A DNA stretch of 64,000 nucleotides from an uncultured Amylibacter sp. (GTDB lineage Bacteria > Pseudomonadota > Alphaproteobacteria > Rhodobacterales > Rhodobacteraceae). Both the position numbers and the translations under genes were made by a program. Below the pieces are notes generated by a model. The model searched no databases. It was not told where the DNA came from and saw only the letters and a program-made list of their open reading frames with translations. Shown in pieces: positions 43,224 through 53,212 of this stretch. Positions within the stretch are counted from its first letter, which is position 1; each line of letters opens with the position of its first letter. The DNA lies in the NCBI GenBank assembly GCA_905182285.1, contig CAJJAY010000021.1, positions 1-64,000 on the forward strand. Reading direction: 5' to 3'.

Positions 43224-43897
43224 TTGGGAAAATAACAGGTCGAGTTGATTACCGTGGAACTGATCATGTTTTGGTTGACGTACAAGGTGTTGGTTACATG
43301 GTTTATTGTTCTGAGAGAACCCTAACGGGATTGCCTTCTCGTGGAGGTGTAGTCGCTTTGTATACTGATTTATTAGTTCGTGAAGATAACTTACAGTTGT
43401 TTGGCTTCACTTCATTAGCTGATAAAGAATGGCATAAGCTCTTAACAACAGTTCAAGGAGTTGGTGCTAAGGCTGCTTTAGCGATTGCTTCTACTCTAGG
43501 CACTGAGGGGATTTCAAGAGCGATTGCTTTAGGTGACGTTAGTGCAATCAAATCAGCCCAAGGAATAGGTCCAAAAATAGCACAAAGAATTGCAACTGAA
43601 CTTAAAGATAAAGCACCAAAGATAATGGCAATGGGTGGTGAGGGATCAGCAATAGTTGAAGCAGATGTTAGTATGGTAATTGATGTGCAAACCCCAGTCG
43701 ATGTTCCATTCAAAGCGCAAAATAAAAACTCAGAAGCTGGTGCGCAAGCAGATGCATTATCTGCTTTGATTAACCTAGGATATGGACATGGTGATGCAGC
43801 AGGTGCGATAGCAGAAGCTAGTAATGAAACATTAAGTTCAATTCCTACAGATTTAATAAAGGCTGCGCTCAAGCTATTGGCTCCAAAGGGGCGATAG
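43220..43897 (+). CDS. ruvA: Holliday junction branch migration protein RuvA
   Basis: This 225-residue protein begins [13 protein letters not shown], the normal RuvA N-terminus. An in-frame ATG at 43151 would add 23 residues inside ruvC and is rejected. The helix-hairpin-helix motifs [12 protein letters not shown] and [14 protein letters not shown] are intact, and a C-terminal domain for RuvB contact (about 175-225) is present. GGGGGT precedes the ATG that overlaps the ruvC stop. Confidence 0.96.
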   Translation: MIGKITGRVDYRGTDHVLVDVQGVGYMVYCSERTLTGLPSRGGVVALYTDLLVREDNLQLFGFTSLADKEWHKLLTTVQGVGAKAALAIASTLGTEGISRAIALGDVSAIKSAQGIGPKIAQRIATELKDKAPKIMAMGGEGSAIVEADVSMVIDVQTPVDVPFKAQNKNSEAGAQADALSALINLGYGHGDAAGAIAEASNETLSSIPTDLIKAALKLLAPKGR

Positions 43898-43910
43898 GGT
43901 ACAAAAAGAC

Positions 43911-44945
43911 ATGACAGATCCAGATCCAAATTTACGCCCAGAACCATTAATAGAAGATGCTGATCGTGCTCTTCGGCCACAAAATTTAAGCGATTTTACT
44001 GGTCAAGCTGAAGCTCGAGCTAATTTAAAGGTTTTTATTGAAAGTGCAAAAAAGCGTGGGCAAGCGATGGACCATACATTGTTTTATGGCCCTCCAGGCT
44101 TAGGAAAAACAACGTTAGCGCAAATAATATCAAAAGAACTTGGTGTTAACTTTCGTATGACGTCTGGTCCAGTTTTGGCGAAAGCAGGTGACTTAGCTGC
44201 TATTTTAACTAATTTAGAGGAGAGAGATGTCCTTTTTATTGATGAAATCCATAGATTAAATCCAGTTGTTGAAGAAGTTTTATATCCTGCATTAGAAGAT
44301 TTTGAACTTGATTTGATGATAGGGGAAGGTCCTGCAGCTCGTTCTGTTCGTATTGATTTGCAGCCATTTACATTAGTTGGAGCAACCACCCGTCTGGGCT
44401 TATTGACCACTCCATTACGTGATCGTTTTGGAATACCTACTCGGCTTGAATTTTATACTGTTGATGAATTATGTTTAATTGTTGAGCGAGGTGCCCGTTT
44501 AATGGGTATTCAAGCTTCATCAGAAGGAGCCCGTGAGATTGCAAGGCGCGCACGTGGTACACCAAGAATTGCTGGTCGTTTGTTACGTCGCGTAGTAGAT
44601 TTTGCAACAGTTGAAGGTAATGGAACTATTTCTAAAGAACTAGCAGACAATTCTTTAACCCGACTAGGTGTTGATGATTTGGGATTAGATGGAGCTGATA
44701 GACGTTATTTGAAAATGGTTGCTGAAAACTATGCTGGAGGCCCTGTTGGCATTGAAACTATAGCTGCGGCACTTTCTGAATCACGTGATGCTATAGAGGA
44801 AGTTATTGAGCCATTTCTTTTGCAGCAGGGCTTAATTCAACGGACACCAAGGGGTAGAATGCTGGGCCAAAAAGCTTGGGGCCATTTAGGCTTACGAGCG
44901 CCTAAATCAATAAACCAATCAGATTTATTTGTTGGCGGTAAATAA
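43911..44945 (+). CDS. ruvB: Holliday junction DNA helicase RuvB
   Basis: This 344-residue AAA+ motor has Walker [11 protein letters not shown], Walker [11 protein letters not shown], the sensor [17 protein letters not shown] and a C-terminal winged helix ([20 protein letters not shown]). It drives branch migration with RuvA. It ends on the A of the next gene's ATG, so the unknown gene downstream is co-translated. Confidence 0.97.
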   Translation: MTDPDPNLRPEPLIEDADRALRPQNLSDFTGQAEARANLKVFIESAKKRGQAMDHTLFYGPPGLGKTTLAQIISKELGVNFRMTSGPVLAKAGDLAAILTNLEERDVLFIDEIHRLNPVVEEVLYPALEDFELDLMIGEGPAARSVRIDLQPFTLVGATTRLGLLTTPLRDRFGIPTRLEFYTVDELCLIVERGARLMGIQASSEGAREIARRARGTPRIAGRLLRRVVDFATVEGNGTISKELADNSLTRLGVDDLGLDGADRRYLKMVAENYAGGPVGIETIAAALSESRDAIEEVIEPFLLQQGLIQRTPRGRMLGQKAWGHLGLRAPKSINQSDLFVGGK

Positions 44946-45601
44946 TGTCTGTTGGTTTGGAGCTTAAAGAAATAGAAACTCTTTTTACAGATAATGAGGG
45001 AGTTTTTAAATTTTCACGCTGGAATCGTCCAATAGTACCTATAGTTTTTGGAGTTGATGATGAAACATTAGTTCATTTGAAAACTGCTATTGTAACCACG
45101 GTTGGCGTTACAGGAAATAAAATTGAAGAGACTGATCCTGAGCTTGGTGCAAATTTTATGTGGTTTTTTTGTCAGGATTGGGATGAAATTTTATCAATTC
45201 CTGACCTTAAAAAATTAATTCCAAATATTAGAGACATTGTTGGAAAACTTGAGTCTTCATCTAGCAAAAGCTATAGAATTTTTGCCTTTGATTCTATGGG
45301 TGGTATTAAAATGTGTGTTCAATTAATAAAAGTCGTTGAAGAAACGGCTGAAATGTCGATTCAAGCGCTTGCAACTGGAGAAACTTTTCAATGCCTTTTA
45401 TTATTTTCTAGAAATGCTTTTATTGATGAAAGTCCCATAGCTCAAATATCTAAAAATAACCTATGTGTACCAAAGCCAAAATATGCAGCATTAGTACGAG
45501 CTGCTTATGATCAAGTATTGCCAGTAGCAACTCAAGAAAAAAGTCATTCACTTAGGTTACATGCTAGATCAAACCTATTAATTGCAGGCATAAATGAATG
45601 A
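44945..45601 (+). CDS. Conserved protein of unknown function between ruvB and ybgC
   Basis: I do not recognise this 218-residue protein. It has no signal peptide or membrane helix, is slightly acidic and has a mixed alpha/beta appearance. Its tight fit between ruvB and ybgC (1-base overlap on the left, 4-base overlap on the right) shows it is a real gene in the ruv-tol superoperon. Segments such as ANFMWFFCQDWDEI and RIFAFDSMGGIKMCV are distinctive. No catalytic motif can be claimed. Confidence 0.8.
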   Translation: MSVGLELKEIETLFTDNEGVFKFSRWNRPIVPIVFGVDDETLVHLKTAIVTTVGVTGNKIEETDPELGANFMWFFCQDWDEILSIPDLKKLIPNIRDIVGKLESSSSKSYRIFAFDSMGGIKMCVQLIKVVEETAEMSIQALATGETFQCLLLFSRNAFIDESPIAQISKNNLCVPKPKYAALVRAAYDQVLPVATQEKSHSLRLHARSNLLIAGINE

Positions 45602-45996
45602 TACATAATTTTAATTTGCGTATATATTATGAAGATACAGATTTAGCAGGAATTGTTTACTACGCTAATTATTTAAAATTTATAGAGCGAGGTCGATCTT
45701 CTTTAATCCGAGAGTTGAAAATTGATCAAGGTACACTCAAAGATTTAGGTTTTATGTTTGTCGTTAAAAAAATTAGTGCTGAATATCACGCATCAGCAAA
45801 ACTTGATGATGAATTAAAGGTTGAAACTAAATTAAGTGAGCTTTCAGGAGCAAAAATTTTATTTGATCAATCTGTTTATAAGGGCACAATTTTATTGTTT
45901 TCATCTCTTGTTACAGTTGTATTTATTTCTGAAAAAGGGCGCCCAGTTCGCATGCCAATTGAAATTGCTGAAAAGTTAAAGCAATTTGCCGCTTAA
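45598..45996 (+). CDS. ybgC: Tol-Pal-associated acyl-CoA thioesterase
   Basis: This 132-residue hot-dog thioesterase has the family signature RIYYEDTDLAGIVYYANYLKFIERGR with the catalytic Asp. YbgC hydrolyses short acyl-CoAs or acyl-ACP and is nearly always encoded ahead of tolQ. It overlaps the upstream unknown gene by 4 bases. A 109-base AT-rich gap separates it from tolQ, which may hold a tol promoter. Confidence 0.93.
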   Translation: MIHNFNLRIYYEDTDLAGIVYYANYLKFIERGRSSLIRELKIDQGTLKDLGFMFVVKKISAEYHASAKLDDELKVETKLSELSGAKILFDQSVYKGTILLFSSLVTVVFISEKGRPVRMPIEIAEKLKQFAA

Positions 45997-46105
45997 GGCG
46001 CATCTAAATAACAAAAATATAGTTTTTATATGCTACCTCGTTATGTTATATTTATAACAAATGCGTTGTTAATAAATAACAGCCCTAAGTAGAACGAGCA
46101 GTATT

Positions 46106-46798
46106 ATGGAAACTGAAGCACTAACCGCAGCGTCAGAGATTGATTTTTCTGTCCTAGCATTATTCGTACGTGCAACATTCACTGTAAAAATAGTGATGTT
46201 GATGTTAATTTTTTCATCGATTTGGTCCTGGTCCATTATAATTCAGAAATTTATCAACTATAGAAAAGCGCGTAAAAATTCTTATTTATTTGATAAGGCT
46301 TTCTGGTCAGGAGCGCCTTTAGACCAGCTATATGAACGAGTTGGGTCAGAGCCGTCTGGTGCAAATGAAAAGATTTTCGTAGCAGCAATGGGAGAATGGG
46401 AAAGATCACATCGTGGTGAGGATCTTATTGGTGGGGCACAGCAACGCATAGATAGATCGATGGACGTAGCTATCGCTCGTGAAGCTGAGATTTTAAATAA
46501 TGGTCTTACATTCTTAGCAACAGTTGGATCAACTGCACCGTTCATCGGATTATTTGGAACTGTTTGGGGTATAAAAAATGCCTTTGAAGAAATTGCAATT
46601 CAACAAAATACTAATTTAGCAGTTGTTGCTCCTGGTATTGCTGAAGCTCTGGTCGCAACAGCTCTTGGCCTACTGGCTGCTATACCTGCGGTAATTTTCT
46701 ATAATAAACTATCAGCTGATGCTGACCGTTTAATTGGTGGATATGAAAGCTTTGCTGATGAATTTTCAACAATTTTATCTCGTCAGCTTGATTCATAG
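46106..46798 (+). CDS. tolQ: Tol-Pal system proton channel subunit TolQ
   Basis: This 230-residue inner-membrane protein has helices at about 17-40, 138-160 and 175-197, and the ExbB/TolQ motif FLATVGSTAPFIGLFGTVWG then ALVATALGLLAAIPAVIFYN. With TolR it harvests proton motive force for outer-membrane constriction during division. It lies 9 bases before tolR. Confidence 0.97.
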   Translation: METEALTAASEIDFSVLALFVRATFTVKIVMLMLIFSSIWSWSIIIQKFINYRKARKNSYLFDKAFWSGAPLDQLYERVGSEPSGANEKIFVAAMGEWERSHRGEDLIGGAQQRIDRSMDVAIAREAEILNNGLTFLATVGSTAPFIGLFGTVWGIKNAFEEIAIQQNTNLAVVAPGIAEALVATALGLLAAIPAVIFYNKLSADADRLIGGYESFADEFSTILSRQLDS

Positions 46799-46807
46799 GA
46801 GCTAATT

Positions 46808-47281
46808 ATGGGTGCATCAGTAACACCAAGAGGTGGAGGAGGCGGTAAGCGACGCCGTGGACATTCCAAAAGCCGACCTATGGCAGAGATAAATGTAACT
46901 CCATTTGTTGATGTAATGTTGGTGCTCTTAATAATATTTATGGTTGCTGCACCTATGTTAACTGTTGGTGTTCCAATAGAATTGCCAAAAACAGCGGCAC
47001 AGCCATTAGCAACAGAACAAGAAGAGCCACTAACGATAGCATTATCCTCAGAGGGAAAAATCCTGTTGCAAAATGTTGAAGTAGACAGAAGAAACTTGAT
47101 TAACAAGTTAATTGCTGTTTCAGCAGAAAGAAATAATAACAAAGTTTTTTTACGTGCAGATGCTTCTGTAAATTACTCTGCTGTTATGGAAGTTATGGGG
47201 GCTTTGAATGCTGGTGGATTTAATAATATTGGATTGGTTACAGATGCGGGTGGGCCAAAATTAGATGGCTCCGATCCTTAG
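46808..47281 (+). CDS. tolR: Tol-Pal system protein TolR
   Basis: This 157-residue protein has a glycine- and arginine-rich N-terminus, one membrane helix with the essential Asp (NVTPFVDVMLVLLIIFMVAAP) and a periplasmic domain (about 60-157) ending with FLRADASVNYSAVMEVMGAL. It works with TolQ as the motor of the system. The GGGGGKRRRGHSK segment before the helix is typical of alphaproteobacterial TolR. Confidence 0.96.
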   Translation: MGASVTPRGGGGGKRRRGHSKSRPMAEINVTPFVDVMLVLLIIFMVAAPMLTVGVPIELPKTAAQPLATEQEEPLTIALSSEGKILLQNVEVDRRNLINKLIAVSAERNNNKVFLRADASVNYSAVMEVMGALNAGGFNNIGLVTDAGGPKLDGSDP

Positions 47282-47290
47282 GTATTTATC

Positions 47291-48445
47291 GTGGATATTG
47301 GTGTCAAAATATCAGGAACTACTCATGCAATACTAATTGGAATTGCAATTTTTGGTGCACCTATATTTAGTTCAGATAAAGAAAATCCAATTCAAATATC
47401 TGAAGTTTCCTTAATAAGTTCTGAAGATTTTGCGGCACTAACATCGAGTAATATCCCAATATTAAAACAACCTGAGCCAGTGGTTGAAGAACCTGAGCCT
47501 GTAGTTGAAGAACCTGAGCCTGTAGTTGAAGAACCTGAGCCTGTAGTTGAAGAACCTGAGCCCGTAGTTGAAGAACCTGAGCCCGTAGTTGAAGAACCTG
47601 AGCCCGTGATTGAAGAACCTGAGCCTGTAGTTGAAGAACCTGAGCCAGTGGTTGAAGAAATTATTAGTGATTCAGAAGAAAACCCAATTGCGCCGATTTC
47701 AACCGAAGATAATATTGGTGAATTAAATCAGGAAACGAATGAGTCTGCACCACCAAAACCAGCTAAAGTAATATCGAATATTGCTGTTGAAGCACCAAAA
47801 GAAACTATAAAGCCAGAAATGAAACCAGAGCCTTCAGTTGTAGAGGTTGAGAAAAAAGATGAGCAGGTAAAAGAGCTTGAAATTAAACCATCTGCTGCTG
47901 CAGAAGAAAGTTCAACAAAAATTGTAACTGAAGCTGAAGAGCAAAAAAGTGAACTTGTGCCTAGTAGTACATCAAAGCCAAAAAGTAGGCCTAAAAACTT
48001 AAAAGTTATAAAAGAGATTAAAACAAAGCCAAAAATTAAAAAGCAAAAAGAATCTGATCTTATTAAAGATGCAATTGCTGCAGAAATTGCTGAAAAAGAA
48101 ATTAAGGATTTAGAAGAGCCAAAGAAACCTATTAGTCAACCATTAACAAAAGAAGAAGAACAAAATTTAGTTCTTAATATTAGACAATGTTGGAATGTTC
48201 CTGTGGGGTTGGAAAATGATTCAAGTAACGTTATCATTATGGGAATAAAGTTAAGCATCGATGGAAATTTAGAAGAAGATCCTGTAAATTTATCGCCAAA
48301 TTCTGGAGTTGGAATGATACAAGCCTATGAAGCCGCAAGAAGAGCTGTATTGCGTTGTCAGCCTTATAAGCTGCCTGCTGATAAATATGAAACTTGGCGA
48401 GAAATGGAAATTGAATTAGATCCTTCAGAAATGGTGTTAAGATGA
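47291..48445 (+). CDS. tolA: TolA-type periplasm-spanning protein with a 7-residue repeat array
   Basis: This 384-residue protein starts with GTG. It has one N-terminal membrane helix (about 12-28), a long acidic and Lys/Pro-rich middle region, and a C-terminal TolA/TonB-like domain (about 290-384, [12 protein letters not shown] and a second Cys in AVLRCQPY). The middle carries nine copies of EPVVEEP. TolA links TolQR to Pal across the periplasm. Order and position in tolQRAB-pal confirm the call. The Pro-Glu repeat replaces the helical Ala/Lys repeats seen in enterobacterial TolA. Confidence 0.9.
   Translation: MDIGVKISGTTHAILIGIAIFGAPIFSSDKENPIQISEVSLISSEDFAALTSSNIPILKQPEPVVEEPEPVVEEPEPVVEEPEPVVEEPEPVVEEPEPVVEEPEPVIEEPEPVVEEPEPVVEEIISDSEENPIAPISTEDNIGELNQETNESAPPKPAKVISNIAVEAPKETIKPEMKPEPSVVEVEKKDEQVKELEIKPSAAAEESSTKIVTEAEEQKSELVPSSTSKPKSRPKNLKVIKEIKTKPKIKKQKESDLIKDAIAAEIAEKEIKDLEEPKKPISQPLTKEEEQNLVLNIRQCWNVPVGLENDSSNVIIMGIKLSIDGNLEEDPVNLSPNSGVGMIQAYEAARRAVLRCQPYKLPADKYETWREMEIELDPSEMVLR
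47474..47659 (+). repeat. 21-bp tandem repeat in tolA
   Basis: Nine in-frame units of 21 bases (the last cut to 18) encode EPVVEEP. Units 2, 3, 4 and 8 are identical, units 5 and 6 share a C variant, and unit 7 changes Val to Ile. The first and last units share the synonym pattern CCAGTGGTT. This suggests internal expansion between two older flanking copies. Copy number is likely to vary between strains. Confidence 0.95.
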
Positions 48446-49767
48446 ATTATTTATTTAAAATATGCATTGTTGGATTAACATTTTTTCTGTCTCTAAATGC
48501 ACCCCTAATGGCTGAGACAAAGCCTTTAAGGATAAAAATTACACAAGGTGTAATTAAACCTATGCCTATTGCTTTAGCACAATTTTCCGCTCTAGGAGAT
48601 TCATCTCCTGCGTATGTTGATCAAATAACAAGTGTGATAATGGCTGATTTAGTTGGGTCTGGTTTATTTAGAGAAATTCCTAAATCTGCACATGTTTCGG
48701 CCAATACTGATTTTAACATGCCTGTGAAATTCGCTGATTGGAGAGTGATTAATGCAGACGCATTAATTACGGGCTCTGTTAACATTCAGGGTGATAAATT
48801 AATTCTTCAATTTCGTTTGTTTGATGTATTTGCTCAGAAACCTTTAGGTGAAGGCTTGCAATTCCAGGCTTCTACTGGAAATTGGCGGAGAATGGCTCAT
48901 AAAATATCTGATGCAGTTTACTCACGTTTAACAGGTGAGACTGCTTATTTTGATAGTAAAGTTGTATATATCTCTGAACAGGGCCCAAAAAATGCCCGGA
49001 AGAAACGATTAACTATTATGGATTATGATGGGGCTAACAGCAGATTTCTAACTGACGATAATGATATTGTCTTAGCTCCAAGGTTCTCTCCAAATAATGA
49101 AGAAATAGTTTACACAAGTTATGAAACTGGTGTTCCAAAAGTTTATTTAATGAACGTTGATACATTAAATAAACGCCTTTTAGATGATCAACCCGGCATG
49201 ACATTTGCTCCTAGGTTTTCACCTGATGGACGAAATATAGTTATGTCTTTAACCAATCGTGGTAATACAGATATTTATTCTATTGTATTAGATACTGGGC
49301 GAAAAACAAGATTAACATCAGGTGCTTCAATTGATACCGCACCAAGCTATTCTCCAGATGGGCGTCAAATAGTATTTGAATCAGACAGAGGTGGTAGGCA
49401 ACAAATATATATAATGTCTGCATCAGGTGGAAATCCAAAGCGAATAAGTTTTGGCAAAGGAAGTTATGGCACACCTGTTTGGTCGCCAAGGGGAGATATG
49501 ATCGCATTTACAAAAATCAGCCAAGGACGTTTTCACATTGGTGTAATGCGAACGGACGGTAGTAACGAACGTTTATTGACAGCATCGTTTTTAGATGAAG
49601 GACCTACTTGGTCTCCAAACGGTCGTGTGATTATGTTTTTCAGGGAAACGGCTGGAACAAACGGGGTTCCAGAAATTTTTTCAGTTGATGTTACAGGTAG
49701 AAATTTAAAGCGTGTTAACACAGTTAACCATGGTTCTGACCCTGCATGGTCAGGCTTATTGAAATAG
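48442..49767 (+). CDS. tolB: Tol-Pal system beta-propeller protein TolB
   Basis: This 441-residue periplasmic protein has a signal peptide (cleavage after PLMA), an N-terminal TolB domain (about 27-160) and a six-bladed propeller. The blades are marked by repeated FSPDGR/YSPDGR motifs such as [21 protein letters not shown]. It binds Pal and regulates the Tol machine. It overlaps tolA by 4 bases. Confidence 0.97.
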   Translation: MNYLFKICIVGLTFFLSLNAPLMAETKPLRIKITQGVIKPMPIALAQFSALGDSSPAYVDQITSVIMADLVGSGLFREIPKSAHVSANTDFNMPVKFADWRVINADALITGSVNIQGDKLILQFRLFDVFAQKPLGEGLQFQASTGNWRRMAHKISDAVYSRLTGETAYFDSKVVYISEQGPKNARKKRLTIMDYDGANSRFLTDDNDIVLAPRFSPNNEEIVYTSYETGVPKVYLMNVDTLNKRLLDDQPGMTFAPRFSPDGRNIVMSLTNRGNTDIYSIVLDTGRKTRLTSGASIDTAPSYSPDGRQIVFESDRGGRQQIYIMSASGGNPKRISFGKGSYGTPVWSPRGDMIAFTKISQGRFHIGVMRTDGSNERLLTASFLDEGPTWSPNGRVIMFFRETAGTNGVPEIFSVDVTGRNLKRVNTVNHGSDPAWSGLLK

Positions 49768-49850
49768 TAATTATTTACTACTATTATACATTATGAAGAA
49801 ATAATAAATTAACAAAAAGTGGCTTGAAGCCCTATAAGAGGAAGAGCAAA

Positions 49851-50342
49851 ATGACCTCAATAAAAATTACAGTAACAGCTTTAGCATTACTGGGACTTAC
49901 TGCATGTGATACAGATGGAACCATTGGTGGAATTGGTGGAAATGGTGGTATTTTACAATCATCACTTGATCCAGCAGGTGTTGAATATTTTAATCAGGAA
50001 ATAGGTGACACAGTTTTATTTCTTGTCGATCAATCATCATTAACAGAAGACGCTACTGATTTGTTGAACAAGCAAGCAGAATGGCTATTAAATAATCCGA
50101 GTAAATCAATCACGATTGAAGGACATGCAGACGAAACAGGTACACGTGAATATAATTTAGCTCTTGGAGCGCGACGTGCTGCATCTGTTCAAAATTATTT
50201 AGTTAGTAGGGGGTTAACAGACTCTCGAATTAATACAGTAACATTTGGCAAAGAACGCCCATTAGCAATTTGTTCTGATGAAGCGTGTTGGTCCAAAAAT
50301 CGTCGATCTGTTACACTTGTTGCAGGAGGTTTAGGCTATTAA
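49851..50342 (+). CDS. pal: Peptidoglycan-associated lipoprotein Pal
   Basis: This 163-residue outer-membrane lipoprotein has lipobox LGLTAC and a C-terminal OmpA-like peptidoglycan-binding domain (GHADETGTREYNLALGARRA). An upstream in-frame ATG at 49824 would add 9 basic residues. The ATG at 49851 has GAGGAAGAG just upstream and gives a normal signal peptide, so it is chosen. It anchors the outer membrane to peptidoglycan and to TolB/TolA. Confidence 0.96.
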   Translation: MTSIKITVTALALLGLTACDTDGTIGGIGGNGGILQSSLDPAGVEYFNQEIGDTVLFLVDQSSLTEDATDLLNKQAEWLLNNPSKSITIEGHADETGTREYNLALGARRAASVQNYLVSRGLTDSRINTVTFGKERPLAICSDEACWSKNRRSVTLVAGGLGY

Positions 50343-50345
50343 CAT

Positions 50346-51869
50346 ATGCTAAAAGATTTCATCAAAGTACTATTATTAATTTTTTTGGCAACGTTAGCTT
50401 CAGTTGCTTATGCTCAGGATTCTGAAAATACTTCTGAAAGTGTGCCAAAAGAGTTTATTAATATTCAACAAGATGTGTTTGATAGTCTTAATTTGATTTT
50501 TGAAAAAAATTCTCAAGAATTAGATGTTATTCAAAAAAAATTATCTGATAATCTCGATGTTATTTTTGAAGAAAAATCCCAGGAACTTTCTAATATTCAA
50601 TCTGAAGTATTTCAGAATCTTGATGGTATATTTGAAACCAACTCAAAAGAACTTGCTGATGTACAGACTGATTTAAATAAATTATCAAAACAAATTTCTG
50701 AAATTCGGTTGGAACTATCAGAAAATAAAGATTTTGCGGTGACAGAAGCTATTAATGCTGCTGAGGGCATTGTTGCTTCAGGTATAAAAAAATCTGCTGG
50801 TAATGTATTATTTAGAATCAATGCCATTGAAGAAGAAATGCGAAATTTGACTGGAATAATTGAAGAATTACAATTTTACACGAGAAATATTGCTATAGAT
50901 GCAACAAATCGCATTGGTGACTTAGAGTTTCGTTTAACAGAATTAGAAGGTGGAGATTTATTGCTACTTGGAAAACCACGTGAGATCGGTGGAAATTTAA
51001 ATACACTTAATAATGCAGAGTTAGCAGTTACTGAAAAGTCTAGTTATGAAACAGCACAAAAATTATTAAAAGATAATGATTTTCAATCGGCTCTATTAGA
51101 ATTTAATAAATTAATAACAGCATTTCCAAACAGTCCTTTAATAGCTTCAGCATATTATAACATGGGCGATGCATATTCTGGTTTGAGTGATTGGGAGTTA
51201 GCTGTCAAAAGTTATTTTGAAAGTTTAAGGTTAGACCCAGATGGTAAATATAGTGTGAATGCCTTAAAGGTTAGTTATGAAACAATTTTAAAATTGTTGA
51301 ACAAAAATGAATACGAGATAGCACTTTTGCAATTTGATAAATTATTAAATTTGTCTTCAGACGAGCCTTTAATAGCAGCAGTGCATTATTCTAAAGGTAA
51401 TGCATATTCTGGTTTGAATGATTATGAGGCAGCATTGAAAAGCTATCTTAAGAGTTTTGAGTTAGAACCAGATGGAAAGTATGCAACAAAAGCATTGCAG
51501 TCTGGTTATCAAACAGCATTAAAGTCATTAAATGAAAGTGATTTCAAATTAGCAATTATACAATTTGATAAATTAATAAATGCTATTCCAGATGGACCTT
51601 TATTAGCAGCTGCGCATTATTCTAAAGGTGATACCTTTATTGAGATGGAAAAGTGGAAATTCGCTGGCAAAAGTTACTTGGAAAGTTTTAAATTAGAGCC
51701 AAACGGTAAATTTGCAGCAAAGGCATTAATGAATGTTGGGATTAGCCTTGGTAAAATGCAAAAAATAAATGAAGCATGTAATATCCTAAGCAAAGTAGAA
51801 CTAAGATTTCCAAACAACCAGATTGTAGAAGAAGCTCAAAATGAAATGCAAATTTTAGGCTGCTCGTGA
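50346..51869 (+). CDS. cpoB: CpoB/YbgF-type Tol-associated protein, enlarged by internal repeats
   Basis: This 507-residue periplasmic protein has a signal peptide (cleavage after AYAQ), a coiled-coil N-terminal part and C-terminal TPR repeats. Usual CpoB proteins have about 260-300 residues. Here the N-terminal part holds three 22-residue units (residues 40-105, each with IFE.NS.EL), and the TPR part holds three 77-residue units of the form YETA-QxxLxxxDFQxAL. CpoB coordinates peptidoglycan synthesis with Tol-driven constriction. It lies 3 bases after pal and overlaps tilS by 4 bases. Confidence 0.88.
   Translation: MLKDFIKVLLLIFLATLASVAYAQDSENTSESVPKEFINIQQDVFDSLNLIFEKNSQELDVIQKKLSDNLDVIFEEKSQELSNIQSEVFQNLDGIFETNSKELADVQTDLNKLSKQISEIRLELSENKDFAVTEAINAAEGIVASGIKKSAGNVLFRINAIEEEMRNLTGIIEELQFYTRNIAIDATNRIGDLEFRLTELEGGDLLLLGKPREIGGNLNTLNNAELAVTEKSSYETAQKLLKDNDFQSALLEFNKLITAFPNSPLIASAYYNMGDAYSGLSDWELAVKSYFESLRLDPDGKYSVNALKVSYETILKLLNKNEYEIALLQFDKLLNLSSDEPLIAAVHYSKGNAYSGLNDYEAALKSYLKSFELEPDGKYATKALQSGYQTALKSLNESDFKLAIIQFDKLINAIPDGPLLAAAHYSKGDTFIEMEKWKFAGKSYLESFKLEPNGKFAAKALMNVGISLGKMQKINEACNILSKVELRFPNNQIVEEAQNEMQILGCS
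50463..50660 (+). repeat. Three 66-bp units in the cpoB coiled-coil region
   Basis: Three consecutive in-frame units of 22 residues share the pattern IQ..V...L..IFE.NSQEL. They keep coiled-coil heptad spacing and look like tandem duplications that have since diverged at DNA level. Confidence 0.85.
51042..51734 (+). repeat. Three 231-bp units in the cpoB TPR region
   Basis: Units start at 51042, 51273 and 51504, exactly 231 bases apart. Each encodes 77 residues, equal to two TPR-type helical pairs plus a linker, with shared words such as AxYSKGxAYSGL, LKSYLxSFxLEPDGKYA. The constant period shows recent tandem duplication of a TPR module. Confidence 0.9.
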
Positions 51870-53137
51870 CAAATATTAGCTCACAAAATCTATCAAAATA
51901 CTTTAATGAAAAAATGAAAATCTTTGAAACAGAAATTTCAGGTGATAAAATTGGATTGTCTGTTTCAGGCGGTGGAGACTCAATTGCACTTTTATATTTG
52001 ATGCATAAGTGGGCTAATAAGAATAAAAAGAAAATCTTTGTAGCTACAGTTGATCACTGTTTGCGAGAAGAATCTGCTAATGAAGTAAAAGCAGTAAAGA
52101 ATATTTGTATCAAATTAAATATTGAGTGTGAAATTTTAAAATGGAATAATTGGAATGAGAATGGAAATTTACAAGATGCAGCACGACTTGCCCGCAGTGA
52201 ATTAATTGGAAATTGGGCATTATCTTTGGATCTAAATGCAGTTGCTACTGGGCACACTTCTGATGATCAGGCTGAAACATTTTTAATGAGATTAGCTAGA
52301 GGCTCTGGTGTCGATGGACTTTCTGGTATGGCAACTTCAATTTACAAAAATGGAATGCTCTGGTTTCGCCCATTACTTGAATGCAGACGTGAAGATTTGC
52401 GAGACTTTCTAATTACAAACAAAGTTTCATGGTTCGATGACCCTAGCAATCAGAATATGCGGTTTGATCGAGTAAGAATGCGCAAAGCCCAAGATCTATT
52501 AGATAGTATTGGACTTACAACCAGCTGTTTGACTGAAACTGCTAATAGAATGAGTGTTGCGAGAAATGCACTTGAGTTGCTAACTGAAGAAAAAATAAAA
52601 AATATTACTGAAGTTACTAAAATGGGTACAGTAAAGTTAGATTTGGAATTGTTTAAGCTTTTGCCTGCTGAGTTACAAAATCGTATTTATTCTCATATAT
52701 TAAAATGGATTTCTGGATCTATTTATCGTCCAAGATTTAGGTCTCTTTTAGAAAGTTTAAAAAACTTACTAAAAGGTAAAGCTCATACAATTTCTGGCTG
52801 TCATGTAATTACTAATGGAACATCTGCTGAAATATGTCGCGAAGTCTCAAAGATAACTTTGTCCAATAACTTTTCTGATGAATTTGATGGGCGATGGATT
52901 TTACACAGTGAAATGTCAAAAGATCAATTAAATATTGGGCCTCTGGGTGAAAAAGGGTTGGGCCAGTTTCCAGAATGGCGACAGCTCAATATTTCTAGAA
53001 TTAGTATATTAGGAAGCCCTGCAATTTGGAAAGATGATTTTTTGATAGCAGCTCCTATGATGGGTATGGATAATGGATGGCGGTGCGTTTTAAAAAAAGA
53101 TAGTCAAAACTTCTATTCAACGATAGTGACGCATTGA
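51866..53137 (+). CDS. tilS: tRNA(Ile)-lysidine synthase
   Basis: This 423-residue enzyme has the PP-loop SVSGGGDSIALL, HCLREESANE and GHTSDDQAETFLMRLARGSGVDGL. It converts the C34 of tRNA-Ile(CAU) to lysidine so that it reads AUA. The start is GTG overlapping the cpoB stop (GTGA). An ATG at 51913 would also leave the domain intact, but the coupled GTG is preferred. It is followed by ftsH, as in many bacteria. Confidence 0.93.
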   Translation: MTNISSQNLSKYFNEKMKIFETEISGDKIGLSVSGGGDSIALLYLMHKWANKNKKKIFVATVDHCLREESANEVKAVKNICIKLNIECEILKWNNWNENGNLQDAARLARSELIGNWALSLDLNAVATGHTSDDQAETFLMRLARGSGVDGLSGMATSIYKNGMLWFRPLLECRREDLRDFLITNKVSWFDDPSNQNMRFDRVRMRKAQDLLDSIGLTTSCLTETANRMSVARNALELLTEEKIKNITEVTKMGTVKLDLELFKLLPAELQNRIYSHILKWISGSIYRPRFRSLLESLKNLLKGKAHTISGCHVITNGTSAEICREVSKITLSNNFSDEFDGRWILHSEMSKDQLNIGPLGEKGLGQFPEWRQLNISRISILGSPAIWKDDFLIAAPMMGMDNGWRCVLKKDSQNFYSTIVTH

Positions 53138-53160
53138 AACTTCTCAGTAATGCTATACAT
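53133..53160 (+). promoter_or_regulatory. Possible heat-shock (RpoH-type) promoter for ftsH
   Basis: TTGAAA at 53134-53139 and CTATACAT at 53153-53160 are 13-14 bases apart, closer to RpoH than to housekeeping spacing. ftsH is a classic heat-shock gene. The match is by eye only. Confidence 0.35.
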
Positions 53161-53212
53161 GTATGTTCAAAATAATGCAGGTCTTTCTCTGCTTAATTAA
53201 GGAGCTATAACT

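Noticed and set aside
43453-43980. Long open frame on the minus strand across ruvA and ruvB
   Set aside because: It lies opposite well-conserved ruvA/ruvB, has low-complexity Ala/Ser/Pro composition typical of an antisense frame, and has no family features.
47474-47659. Regular short repeats that might be taken for a CRISPR array
   Set aside because: The 21-bp units are contiguous with no spacers, stay in frame and encode EPVVEEP inside tolA. No cas genes are present.
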